From NCBI GenBank assembly GCA_016188115.1, contig JACPIK010000002.1:989462-1053461 (forward strand): DNA of 64,000 nt. The letters run 5' to 3'. Below, piece after piece: positions 36,601-45,354 of the stretch; within the stretch, counting starts at the first letter, position 1, and every line of letters begins with the position of its first letter. Made by a program: the position numbers and the translations under genes. The DNA comes from Candidatus Woesearchaeota archaeon (GTDB lineage Archaea; Nanobdellota; Nanobdellia; Woesearchaeales; GW2011-AR9). The notes under the pieces are model-generated. The model did no database searches and was not told where the DNA came from. It saw only the letters and a list, made by a program, of their open reading frames with translations.

Positions 36601-39600
36601 TGATCACTGCTTCAAAACCCCTTTTAGAAACTGGAATTGAAACGACATTTGAAAATCTTGACGCAATGAGATATAACCTAACCGCATCATGTTTAGATCA
36701 ATATGAAAATCAATTTAACCAAAGTGAAGAATTTGTCCTTGATCGCGAAACGCGCATCGATATCATCTCCCCTCAAGGTCTATTTGCAACAAAACAACAT
36801 ACATTCGAAGCAAGAACGCAAGATCTTGCCGTCTGTCAACTTCATTTTGTCACCCTGTCCAATGGTATTCCTCAATACCAATACATCACTGATTTTACTG
36901 CATCGCCAGATGGAAAAAGCCATACTATTCCTGATCTTGATATCACACCTTATTATCCTGGACGCTACCATGAAAGTACAAACTTTGTAATCTCTTGTCA
37001 AGACCAATTAGCCGGAGAAGAATACCAAGATATTTTCTCATTTAGTATTGATCAAATTGCTCCCGTAGCAACTTTATTTATCGGTGAAGATGGAGAACAA
37101 GAAGAAATAGTTGCAAACAACTGGGAAAGAATTTATTTTGCCTCGGCAGACATACGCTTAACATGTGGCACGCAGGACCATGGATTTCCTTGCGCTAGTT
37201 TACACTACTGCATAGGACCAGAAAAAGATTTTTCCTGCCGAGGAGCTGACCCTACAACCTATCAAACATTCACAACCCCATTCAAAATACAAAACTCGTC
37301 CACTATTTGTTATTACGCTAAAGATCAACCTAACAATCTCCCATTAATAATTGAATGTGGAACTGCATCTATTGATGGATTTGGTATTACACTTGAAAAT
37401 CCTCAACCCTATACCTATAAATCAGAAATTATAGGAGTAAGCTCCCAACCTGAATTTGAATGGCGTTTTAGCACCCGCCTACCAAGCACGAGTTGTCGTT
37501 TTGATTTTGTACCTGATTTTGAATATGAGGATATACCACCAGTTCGAATTTTACAAGCAGAAGGCGCATCGAAATATCGTCTTGATCGATTCCCCATTTC
37601 TGCTGGAACCGCAGCCTACCCACAAGAAGGGGGACAATATGATCTCTTTGTACAATGTGAAGACGATCACAACCGTATAAGCCCTCAAAAGAAAATGACT
37701 CTTGTCTATGACCCTTCCGCACCGCAAATTAAAGAAGCCATTGCCCTCCCTAACCCTATCTTTGAAGGAGCAAAAACAACATTTTTTGTGCGAACTGATG
37801 ACCAAACTATTTGTAAATTTGATGATCGAGAAGGCATCACCACGTTTGAAACTATGCGCTATCTCTTTCCAGGAGCAGCGCGTAATGAAAAAGTACTTGA
37901 TACTCACCACAATGTTTCCTACCCTATACGTTTTCAAGGATTAAGTACGACCATTCCTCTTACCACGATTTGTAAGAACGGCGCTGATGCTCTCTCAGAA
38001 CCTCAAACAGTACCATTAATAATTGATTATGCACAACTAGGTAATATCTTGCGAATTTTTCCTTTTGGAGAATATTTTAATTTTAATACTATACTTGCCG
38101 AAGTTGAAACATCCAAGAATGCATTATGCGAATATCGTCAAGATGTTGAATATCTACCATTTAGTGTAACAGGCGGCAAACTACTCCATACTCTTCCATT
38201 AGAACGACTTCAAGATGGACACTACCAATATCCTATCCGTTGTACTATGGCAGGAAATCACGTTGTTGAAAACCTCATGAGTTTTACCATTGATCAAACT
38301 GCACCTACAATTACCAATATTAGTGACGGTAACATCACCTGTGGTCAAGCCGATATCGCAGTTCAAGTATATAGCCAAGAAGAAAATCTAACACAGTACA
38401 CGTACGAAATCTATGATCTAGGTCAAACAATTATTCCTCCTACTCCCATAAATAATTCTAATAGTACAAACAATAATACCAACCAAACAGGGAATAGGGG
38501 GATTGGAATAAATAATTCTTCACGGGTTAATCCAACTCTCCCTGCCCCTACACATATCTTAGTCTCAAATCTTACCATCCCTGCTATAAATCCGTTTAAT
38601 GTTCCCCTCTCCAACCTAACACCGTATCACAAATACAGCGTACGAGTACAAGCAACAGATGCAGCGCTAAATCGTGGACCACCTTTTGAAAGTAATGGTT
38701 TTACCATCACTCCCGCTGATTATTCAGTATGCGTAGATGACACAACACCCCCCGATATACAAGTAGCAGTAAATTCAACATTATGCCATGGTGCAACAGT
38801 AACTCTATTATGTCCTGGTGAGGATTGCCGAAACTTTACCTACGGAGTAAGTCCATCAAACAATTGTGTTGCCAATCTTTCTTATAATGGACAAAATGTT
38901 CTTTTCACGCAACCAGGATACATCTGTTATAGTGCTCAAGACTATGTAGGAAACAGCGTACGATCTTCACGCCAAATTAGCTTAATAGATAACGACGGAG
39001 ATGGACGTATTGATACAACACAATGCGACCGTTGTAGTCAAACCCAAGCCGGAGCAATTGTTGACATGCAAGGGTGTAGTGATGAACAAGTAGATGAAGA
39101 ACAAGCAAAAACAGACACGGATAGCGATCAGTTGCCTGATGCCTGGGAAAAACGTTTTAATTCGCAACTATGTCTTCTTAATGCAGAAGAACAAGATAGT
39201 GACGCTAACGGAATTTCAGATAACCTTGAGGATTACGATGACGATGGATATACCAATTATCAAGAGTTTGTTGCTCTAAGTGATCCCTGTATTGCCGACG
39301 TGATACCTCCTAATCCCCTTGAAGAAAACCCCGAAAAAGAGGAACCTTCAATTATAGATGATATCCTTCCTGAACCAACACAGACTGATTCATTACCTTT
39401 AGTATTCATGATAATTGGACTAGTCATGATGATAAGTTCTGCTGCATTCCTCATATATTTCTATAAAAAAGGCGGTGCCACTGGATCGGGAAAAGTAGAA
39501 AATATATCACGTAATGCCACCTCTACTTCATCAGGAGCGACAGCAGAAACTGGTCTCTTAGGTGGTCTTCGTTCAAAACTTCAAGAAATGCGATATCAAA

Positions 39601-39920
39601 GCTCACAACGTAGCAAAGAACGTCAACGTGCAGGAGTCTTTGATTCATTTTCCCAAAATTCAAAACAAATACCCCATATAGAAAAACTAGTAGGTAAAAG
39701 TGCTACACTTCCTGCATTACAGAAAGTTGCTCAAACCTATGTAGATCACAAAGACGAAATCAAACCAGGACTTCGCAAAGAAGAAAAAGATATCTTTAAC
39801 AAAATCGAGCAAATTGCAAAGCAAACCAAAGAGAAAAATATCGGACAAGTAGTCAGCAAACAAGAAGCCAATGATCTATTTGGTAAATTGCAAAAACTAG
39901 CAAAAGAGAGAAAGAAATGA
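33633..39920 (+). CDS. Giant multidomain surface protein (2095 residues)
   Basis: Domains in order: signal peptide (1 to about 30); cysteine-rich domain shared with the previous gene (about 33-190); two carboxypeptidase-regulatory-like beta-sandwiches (about 206-290 and 295-375); a fibronectin-III-like domain (about 385-480); a long cysteine-rich stretch (about 485-790) ending in a calcium-loop DGDGDGIGDCD; several Ig/FnIII-like segments (about 815-1600); an Asn/Ser/Thr linker with many N-glycosylation sites (about 1605-1640); another FnIII-like domain; thrombospondin-type-3/dockerin-like calcium loops (about 1786-1880, DNDGDGRID, DTDSDQLPD, DYDDDGYTN); a membrane helix (about 1922-1944) and a charged cytoplasmic tail of about 150 residues. 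It overlaps the next prepilin-like gene by 4 nt. Likely an adhesin or host/partner-contact protein. Confidence 0.85.
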   Translation: MNVKKRGMVVIVLAIFLALVSPLALAPEADALGCYIFPSDSGLFCQEDVTFATAQQDCLENAPEGCNDITTFFVEGQRCNQVPACEEILCNVDCEFQPLALCKVQASQATSNLPSPLQGEQVVDEIRQCGLGCCQIDNPRNANAPTCQMTSTKFSCDVTALQLWGDMSGARFQPGINEEECRAQCGNIAAPQPNEPVQEDQQAGTGVIHGVVRDANAPNAPLESATVFLQGPTSVSIQTDRQGEFSFANLPSGSYTLTATKINRRQAQQQITIVEGQQPDEITLQLEIELNRVVSGVTRKVNPDGTIMPFYGADIFINNIFRAKSLYPDGRFEIRLNPGEHILIARFQDYEYTSEPFIIENQPKVLNDVILTKTASECGVNGATPQKDVEIFNAQHVPGEKKVRLSWSKPCQEVIGYTLKRINPDQTVKAFEVLPATASIFIDDDSTLEWQTAYTYTIVANYPPPIHQSLNPRPTEITLGDKLCEDRYDTQTGWAQFCLANDPSSPENEREIRYTCTDENQVDSTDCSTFNDLENGVRYFCAREGERTASCRSQAQCLASGDPFGLYYTKESCYSTTDDQGEQVPTFCYYDSSSSIVNSCQSCLNIDSCFEYQSKDACVQNNCLGTLCKWVDAASNTQPLLDYANLNIPGLVTPETGAGYCVEENYDKADKCSLCGPTNPSALQSSVLFENYYCTAEVCSALGRCFSNSAQSGNALTSCETCGEKPTDAANCYTYQSPLECTGGQNTQRENGPNLLLSQDQCKWNRCTWLGNQEDGQCVKDGDGDGIGDCDEPNSEDLRGGLRSACKRDITPPITIAESNDQNTPSVSLADHNFTLTITDNENAVGSIYTCINPLQENLPDTCTAFEEFQEHTFTNRKLEQTQQIDIFEHLDLENLPQTQNFKLLFFSKDIYKNQENVQELFFFMDIKKPHFTLKTQIQTPSIQDEENQVNPQNRAATPPKSTLVVHLEDISEPIQCNFELDPLLPQGELITASKPLLETGIETTFENLDAMRYNLTASCLDQYENQFNQSEEFVLDRETRIDIISPQGLFATKQHTFEARTQDLAVCQLHFVTLSNGIPQYQYITDFTASPDGKSHTIPDLDITPYYPGRYHESTNFVISCQDQLAGEEYQDIFSFSIDQIAPVATLFIGEDGEQEEIVANNWERIYFASADIRLTCGTQDHGFPCASLHYCIGPEKDFSCRGADPTTYQTFTTPFKIQNSSTICYYAKDQPNNLPLIIECGTASIDGFGITLENPQPYTYKSEIIGVSSQPEFEWRFSTRLPSTSCRFDFVPDFEYEDIPPVRILQAEGASKYRLDRFPISAGTAAYPQEGGQYDLFVQCEDDHNRISPQKKMTLVYDPSAPQIKEAIALPNPIFEGAKTTFFVRTDDQTICKFDDREGITTFETMRYLFPGAARNEKVLDTHHNVSYPIRFQGLSTTIPLTTICKNGADALSEPQTVPLIIDYAQLGNILRIFPFGEYFNFNTILAEVETSKNALCEYRQDVEYLPFSVTGGKLLHTLPLERLQDGHYQYPIRCTMAGNHVVENLMSFTIDQTAPTITNISDGNITCGQADIAVQVYSQEENLTQYTYEIYDLGQTIIPPTPINNSNSTNNNTNQTGNRGIGINNSSRVNPTLPAPTHILVSNLTIPAINPFNVPLSNLTPYHKYSVRVQATDAALNRGPPFESNGFTITPADYSVCVDDTTPPDIQVAVNSTLCHGATVTLLCPGEDCRNFTYGVSPSNNCVANLSYNGQNVLFTQPGYICYSAQDYVGNSVRSSRQISLIDNDGDGRIDTTQCDRCSQTQAGAIVDMQGCSDEQVDEEQAKTDTDSDQLPDAWEKRFNSQLCLLNAEEQDSDANGISDNLEDYDDDGYTNYQEFVALSDPCIADVIPPNPLEENPEKEEPSIIDDILPEPTQTDSLPLVFMIIGLVMMISSAAFLIYFYKKGGATGSGKVENISRNATSTSSGATAETGLLGGLRSKLQEMRYQSSQRSKERQRAGVFDSFSQNSKQIPHIEKLVGKSATLPALQKVAQTYVDHKDEIKPGLRKEEKDIFNKIEQIAKQTKEKNIGQVVSKQEANDLFGKLQKLAKERKK

Positions 39921-40495
39921 TGATAAATATAAGAATCGACAAAAAAGCCATGGGTGTCGGACAAGTCTTTGTCTTTATCGTTGCCGCTATTACATTTGCA
40001 TTAATTGCTATTTTTGGATTTAAAGCAATAGTAAGTTTCATGGATAGTGGTGAACAAGTTCAATTTGTCCAATTCAAAAACGATCTTGAAGGATCAATAA
40101 AAAAAATATATACCGAATACGGCTCAGTTCGTAAAGAAGATTTTAACCCAGGTTCAGAATTCACAAAAATCTGTTTTATTAATTTAGATTATGAAGGATA
40201 TGATCAAGATCAATTAGATAGATTATGCGCAGAAAACCAAATTGCCTGCGATGCGTGGAAAACAGCGCAAGACGAAAAAGGAAGTAACACTGCCTATGAC
40301 ACTATTGATCAAAACGTCTTTCTCACCCCGCAAGTCTCAATTCCTATAAAAGTGCATCAGATTAGCTTACTTGACAAAGATGACCAACCCACTGGTTTTC
40401 TCTGTCAAACCATTACACGGGGCTCATTTTCGATCATTCTTGAAGGGAAAGGAGATCATACTGAAGTTTCACCCTATCTTCCACACGAGAATTAA
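39917..40495 (+). CDS. Prepilin-like protein A, coupled to the giant surface protein
   Basis: 192 residues, start ATG overlapping the previous stop (ATGA). The N-terminus is IRIDKKAMGVGQVFVFIVAA followed by a continuous hydrophobic helix to about residue 40: a class III-like signal with a basic leader and Gly-Gln site. The rest (about 45-192) is an exported polar domain with three or four cysteines. An ATG at 39950 (MGVGQ) is an alternative start. First of four consecutive genes with such N-termini. Confidence 0.75.
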   Translation: MMINIRIDKKAMGVGQVFVFIVAAITFALIAIFGFKAIVSFMDSGEQVQFVQFKNDLEGSIKKIYTEYGSVRKEDFNPGSEFTKICFINLDYEGYDQDQLDRLCAENQIACDAWKTAQDEKGSNTAYDTIDQNVFLTPQVSIPIKVHQISLLDKDDQPTGFLCQTITRGSFSIILEGKGDHTEVSPYLPHEN

Positions 40496-40535
40496 ATTAA
40501 CGCTTGAAATTAAACTATAACTTACCAAAACCATC

Positions 40536-41660
40536 ATGACACGCCACCGTAAAGGAGAAATTTCCATCACATTTAACTGGATTTATGTAGCAATTGCCGG
40601 CGCAGTAATTCTCCTTTTTTTCGCTGGACTCATTGTAAAATCAAAAGCTACTGCAGAACAGCAACTCAGTTTTGATGTCATTACCATTTTAGATTCCATT
40701 TTTACCGGAGCGCAAGCATCAGAAAATACCAAAACTCCTATTGATACCAGTGGTCTTACAGAATATACTCTTCAATTTGAGTGTGATGAACGCGTCACAA
40801 CGTATTCCATAAAAGATACAATAGCCAAAGAAGATGCCGCGATTGCACCAATTTTCTCACCATATGAATTACAAACCCCTCGTTTAATTCTTTGGAGCTT
40901 GCCTTATAAGTTTCCATTCAAAGTAATTGACTTTTTATTTGTAACCTCTCCTAATACCAAATATTTTGTAATAGGCTCAACACCTTCTTCAATAGAATTC
41001 ATCAACGAATTTGATAAAGCAACCAAAGACAGTGATCCGCGCAACCAAATTAACAAACAAATTCTGAGTGATCCTGCTGCCTATGCACTTGCCGATCCTC
41101 AAAATAATTATCAAGTAAGATTTATCGATCTAGATGGAAAAACAATACCCACAACGCCTCCTCCGCTTAAAATCAAATCCCTTGCTGATAATCGAGTCAG
41201 CGCTGTTAGCTTTGGAGCAAACAACGTAAAATTCTATCAGAAAAAGGGCGAGACTTGGGTTTTAAGCAGAGGGTCTCGTCCTGAAGGGATGTCAATTATC
41301 TCAGTAGCATCTCAACGTGACGCTACAAAATACGCAGCTATTTTCTCCGGAAGTGAAGAACTATATCGTTGTAATATGCAAAAAGCGTTCGAACGTCTTG
41401 AATATGTCAGTCAGATTTACTCAAAGCAAGATACTGGAAAATTGGCAGAAATGATTCAGTATTATCAAGCAGCAGATCCAACTTTACCTTGTTTGGAATT
41501 TCTCAAAGCGCTCCAGGCGCCTCTTGATTTTATGGCAAATACAGCATCTCAATGTAAACAGGAACCAACCTGTGATTTTGGAGGACTTATCACCAATGCA
41601 GCAAAAATTCAGGAACAAAATACGATCCTTTCACGAAATGGTTGTTTAACACTCTATTAG
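40536..41660 (+). CDS. Prepilin-like protein B
   Basis: The 374-residue protein starts MTRHRKGEISITFNWIYVAI and continues as one hydrophobic helix to about residue 31: a Lys-Gly-Glu class III-type motif. The large exported domain (about 35-374) has Cys near the C-terminus (QCKQEPTCDFGG and NGCLTLY). No known domain. It lies 40 nt downstream of protein A with an AT-rich TATA-like stretch in between, so it may have its own promoter. Confidence 0.75.
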   Translation: MTRHRKGEISITFNWIYVAIAGAVILLFFAGLIVKSKATAEQQLSFDVITILDSIFTGAQASENTKTPIDTSGLTEYTLQFECDERVTTYSIKDTIAKEDAAIAPIFSPYELQTPRLILWSLPYKFPFKVIDFLFVTSPNTKYFVIGSTPSSIEFINEFDKATKDSDPRNQINKQILSDPAAYALADPQNNYQVRFIDLDGKTIPTTPPPLKIKSLADNRVSAVSFGANNVKFYQKKGETWVLSRGSRPEGMSIISVASQRDATKYAAIFSGSEELYRCNMQKAFERLEYVSQIYSKQDTGKLAEMIQYYQAADPTLPCLEFLKALQAPLDFMANTASQCKQEPTCDFGGLITNAAKIQEQNTILSRNGCLTLY

Positions 41661-41753
41661 ATAATAATAAACACAATATCAATAATTAAAATTTCAAAAC
41701 AAAACTTAATGATAGGCTCAAAACAATAATCAGAAAAAAACACGAAAACAAAA

Positions 41754-42296
41754 ATGGAAAAACAAGAGCAAAGAATAAACTCAAAACGTGGACAAGTAAA
41801 TATGACTGAAACTATTGCAGTTCTTTTAATCTTCTTAATTCTACTTATTTTTGGTATTGTCTTTTATGCACGCTATCAAGAAGGAGCAATAAAAGAAAAG
41901 GAACGAGAGCTAGATCAACGTCAAGCTATCGAAGTAACAACCCGCGCGCTCTTTTTACCAGAATTAATATGCACCAAAGGCAACGCCGAGACCGATACAT
42001 TCTGTTTTGATGTGCCTAAACTCAAACACATTGAAGATATCACAAAAAACAACATGAATTACTATTTTCAAATGTTTGGTTACGCCACCATCACCGTACA
42101 AGAATTGTATCCTGGAACAGGCAATCCTCCTACATTTCAACAATGGACTATTTATAACAAAATAAAAATTGACCCTAACACACAAGAACCATCAGTCAAT
42201 AAAGAGAAAACTGATTTCGTCGTGACGCTACGTGACGAAACTACCCAACGAGGTATGCATCGCTTTGGAATTGTACATGTCGAAGTATATTCCTAA
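41754..42296 (+). CDS. Prepilin-like protein C
   Basis: 180 residues. The N-terminal NSKRGQVNMTETIAVLLIF has the Arg-Gly-Gln cleavage motif followed by a hydrophobic helix to about residue 42, then a helical KEKERELDQRQ stretch and a small exported beta-rich domain with one cysteine pair (C-x9-C, about 80-90). Same organisation as its neighbours, in the same direction. Confidence 0.76.
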   Translation: MEKQEQRINSKRGQVNMTETIAVLLIFLILLIFGIVFYARYQEGAIKEKERELDQRQAIEVTTRALFLPELICTKGNAETDTFCFDVPKLKHIEDITKNNMNYYFQMFGYATITVQELYPGTGNPPTFQQWTIYNKIKIDPNTQEPSVNKEKTDFVVTLRDETTQRGMHRFGIVHVEVYS

Positions 42297-42359
42297 ATAA
42301 TCCAACAATATAATTACAATAATAATACCAAATTAGAAAAGATTAGAAATACTTGCACC

Positions 42360-42962
42360 ATGAGAAGAACAACCCATAAACTTGGACAAATGGAAGTCAT
42401 TGGATTAGTAGTGATTGTATTATTAATTTCATTAGGCATGATCTTTATGGCTATTTTTGCGCTTAAAACCGCAGACGATAAAAAGATTTTTACACGTAAA
42501 GAGTTGGCAACAAGCACCCTCGCCGCAATCTTAAAAACCACAATTACTGATGAAAGTTGTTATGATGCTGCAGATCGAAATAGAGTCCCATTGCCATTAG
42601 GAGAAAAAATACTTGAAGATTGTGTTCTTCACAGTCCCCCAAGCAGTTCTGATTATAATTGCCAAGGAGCAGATGGGCTACCCCAACACAGTTGTGCCTT
42701 TTTCGAACAAACAGTAACCACGCTACTGGATCAATCACTAGGACAAGCAACGCCAGAGAGTTTGCATAAACGCTATGAGATGAAAATAACAGTAATACAA
42801 GCAGAAGGCAGACAGGTTTTCACACCAATAGATCCAATCCTCTCCCTAAGAGGAGGTTGTCCAAAAAGTAGTGCGGGAAAAGACCGTGACAGTTCAAAAC
42901 CATTTCCGTTGCAAGTAGAAGGCATAGGTATTGTTCAAGCTGAATTATACATCTGTGATTAA
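42360..42962 (+). CDS. Prepilin-like protein D
   Basis: 200 residues. It starts MRRTTHKLGQMEVIGLVVIV (Leu-Gly-Gln motif) with a membrane helix to about residue 35. The exported domain has about six cysteines (ESCYD, EDCVL, NCQGAD, HSCAFF, GGCPK, YICD). Last gene of the surface/prepilin run and followed by a double hairpin at 42971-43059. Confidence 0.76.
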   Translation: MRRTTHKLGQMEVIGLVVIVLLISLGMIFMAIFALKTADDKKIFTRKELATSTLAAILKTTITDESCYDAADRNRVPLPLGEKILEDCVLHSPPSSSDYNCQGADGLPQHSCAFFEQTVTTLLDQSLGQATPESLHKRYEMKITVIQAEGRQVFTPIDPILSLRGGCPKSSAGKDRDSSKPFPLQVEGIGIVQAELYICD

Positions 42963-42970
42963 TCCATAAT

Positions 42971-43059
42971 ATAGGAAACCAACTAAGTTCTTCGGTGCTG
43001 TAGGTTGGTTTCCTATTAGAAATCCAACACATTTGCCGAATTATTTTGTTGGATTTCTA
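42971..43059. terminator. Twin related hairpins between convergent genes
   Basis: Hairpin 1: 13-bp perfect stem (42971-42983 with 43004-43016), 20-nt loop. Hairpin 2: 12-bp perfect stem (43017-43028 with 43048-43059), 19-nt loop. They abut directly, and their left arms (TAGGAAACCAAC and TAGAAATCCAAC) match at 10 of 12 positions. Placed between convergent transcription units, they suit a bidirectional terminator or mRNA 3'-end stabiliser, or they may be a small repetitive element. Confidence 0.6.
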
Positions 43060-43129
43060 TATAATCCTCACGTCACAAAAAATCCACAAAAATCTATTAA
43101 TGAGAAATTTTGTAAAATTTCGTTTTTTC

Positions 43130-45262
43130 CTAATTTTTCTTTGGAACCAGACGAGCAGATATGATTTCTAGTCGAGCAGAACATGAAGAAGAAGTTTCAA
43201 TACGAAAATCAACTACTTCAACTCGACTCTCAAAAAGTGGACAATCAAGCACTAAAGATTCAAACTCTCCCCCTTCTCCGTTCATGTTAAGACCGATTTT
43301 ATCCTGAAGTTTTTTAAGACGAGAAAGATCAGATAGAATCAAAGGTCGACCCAACCATGAAGCATCTAATCCCTCTGCAGCTACTGCTGTAAGCATGAAC
43401 GTGAATCCATGGTCAAAAAGTTCATTCATCTCTTGCTCTTGACTTTTATGCCATAAAGGCGAGAACACTTTAAGCCCAAGTTCTTCACAAATCCTCTCAA
43501 TACGGTCGCGTTGATAGGTAGAAAAAACAGCCCCTGTGATGATACCTTTAATGTGATACTCCTGTTGTGACCGCAAAAGTGCCAGACGCAAATCGTCAAG
43601 TTCTCGTTCTTTTTCGCCCAGAGTTACTTGCTCAAGTAAAGGCAGACCCATTGTCTGCGCTTGTAACGATGTAATTTCAATTGCTGGTGTATGAAACATA
43701 AATGAATCAGCATTTTTTGATTTCAGTGTAATCAGACATGTAAGATCATAATTCTGTTTTTTCATAATATACGCAGCATACGTTGAATCTTTTCCACCCG
43801 AAAATAATACTCCTAATTTTAGATTATGATTTGGATAAAATGTCCTAAGATATGCTGACTTTGAGGAAAAACCGCTTTTGGACGCAAGTTTTTCTAAAGC
43901 ATAATCAAAACGAGAGCCATATTGCGCTGCTGTTTTTTTTCTCCAAGCAATTTCAGAGGGTACTTCTTCTTGTTGAGCAATTAAACGCAAGATGTGCTTA
44001 GACATCCCCTCCCTAATTTTGTATTGCGCAGGAATTTTAAGAGCATAATCCATCAGCTCACGATCAAGAAAAGGCAAACGTAATTCTAAAGAATGGTACA
44101 TCGTAACAACATCATCCCGATACAAATCACGTTCGTAAATTTTACGTAATCCGGCGATACATTCTTGATTAATATTAAACGCATGAAGATGACGTTCGTA
44201 CCCTGCAAAAATTTCCTCACTGCCTAAACCAGAAAGAATAACTTTACAACCATCATCTTTTGCCATCTCGCATGCCAGAAAGAATGGAAGAGCAACACCC
44301 ACTTTAACGACATTAGAATCCTCAATGAGTGGCACTATCTTTTCAAGATACGCAGGAACTTGATCTAAAGTGATTTTTTTCACACGTAGAGAAAGTCCAA
44401 GTTGCTCTGCAGCTTTTTGAGCATAAATAAGATCTGTTGGTTGAACCGCAGTATCAGCTACGTCCAGCGCGGCAGTATAACACACAACGTCGTGCCCTAG
44501 ATCTTTACAGACTTTGGCAAGATAGGTTGAATCCACACCACCAGAAAAGAGAATTCCAAATTTTTGGTTAGGGATACGTTTGAGAATGGCTTTGTGCAAT
44601 AGTTGTTTTGTTTCTTCTTTGAGAACTTCGAAATCGTTCGTATGTTCCGGAACACATGCAACAAACGACCTATCACAAAATGAGACCGATTTAGTTTCTA
44701 AATTATATGTAAGAATACGTCGAGGATGAAGCTCTTCGATGGCAAGGTATCCTAGTTTCTCCAGAACTTTTTTCTCCGAAGCAAATGCAAACGCATCACG
44801 CGTTGCACTATACCAAATTGGTTTCTCTCCGATGAGATCTCGTGCAAGAATAATTTTACCCTCAAACCAATAGGCAAAAGCAAACACGCCATCAAGTTCT
44901 TCCATCTTCTCCAAATCTAAACCAAATTTATCAAGAAATTTAAGAAGCAATTCAGCATCATTTTTTGCCTCTATTGAATATAACTGAGCTAATTTTTGCC
45001 AATTATAAATTTCACAATTAGCAACCAAAATTCCTTTCTCTTTAAGTGGTTGAGGTACATGATCAACAACCGCATGAAGACGATGACCAAGAATGTTTTC
45101 ACCGGTAAGATGAGTTAATTGAGCGGTATCTTTTGCATATTGAACATAACCCCCATCCGTAACTCCTACCCCATCTCTACCTCGACATGCCAATTGTGAT
45201 AGACCATTAACTACTTGTGAATGTGCCTGAGGATTTCCCAATACTCCAATAATACCACACAT
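43130..45262 (-). CDS. asnB: Asparagine synthetase B fused to a diphthine-ammonia-ligase (Dph6)-like domain
   Basis: 710 residues, three domains. An N-terminal class II glutamine amidotransferase (1 to about 190, nucleophile Cys2 in MCGIIGVLG; LACRGRDGVGV) would release ammonia. A first PP-loop ATPase (about 225-465, GILFSGGVDST near 235) matches asparagine synthetase. A second PP-loop domain (about 482-710, LGVLFSGGKDSTYAAY near 487) matches Dph6/MJ0570, with the LLEQVTLGEKERELDDLRLAL region, GIITGAVFSTYQRDRIE and GLDASWLGRPL. Dph6 amidates diphthine on EF2 with ATP and ammonium. A palindromic TATA (45283-45292) is centred about 26 nt upstream of the ATG. See findings. Confidence 0.9.
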   Translation of the reverse strand: MCGIIGVLGNPQAHSQVVNGLSQLACRGRDGVGVTDGGYVQYAKDTAQLTHLTGENILGHRLHAVVDHVPQPLKEKGILVANCEIYNWQKLAQLYSIEAKNDAELLLKFLDKFGLDLEKMEELDGVFAFAYWFEGKIILARDLIGEKPIWYSATRDAFAFASEKKVLEKLGYLAIEELHPRRILTYNLETKSVSFCDRSFVACVPEHTNDFEVLKEETKQLLHKAILKRIPNQKFGILFSGGVDSTYLAKVCKDLGHDVVCYTAALDVADTAVQPTDLIYAQKAAEQLGLSLRVKKITLDQVPAYLEKIVPLIEDSNVVKVGVALPFFLACEMAKDDGCKVILSGLGSEEIFAGYERHLHAFNINQECIAGLRKIYERDLYRDDVVTMYHSLELRLPFLDRELMDYALKIPAQYKIREGMSKHILRLIAQQEEVPSEIAWRKKTAAQYGSRFDYALEKLASKSGFSSKSAYLRTFYPNHNLKLGVLFSGGKDSTYAAYIMKKQNYDLTCLITLKSKNADSFMFHTPAIEITSLQAQTMGLPLLEQVTLGEKERELDDLRLALLRSQQEYHIKGIITGAVFSTYQRDRIERICEELGLKVFSPLWHKSQEQEMNELFDHGFTFMLTAVAAEGLDASWLGRPLILSDLSRLKKLQDKIGLNMNGEGGEFESLVLDCPLFESRVEVVDFRIETSSSCSARLEIISARLVPKKN

Positions 45263-45354
45263 AAGTGGTTAATTTTAACGATTTTATATAAAAGTTAGGG
45301 AAGGAATAAAACTAATACGAAAAAGTTATATTTGATCTCTATCTACATAGATTT

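Noticed and set aside
43130-45262. Two separate genes joined by a frameshift or assembly error
   Set aside because: The frame is open and uninterrupted from the glutaminase Cys to the Dph6 C-terminus, with no internal start plus ribosome site at the domain border, so it is treated as a genuine fusion.
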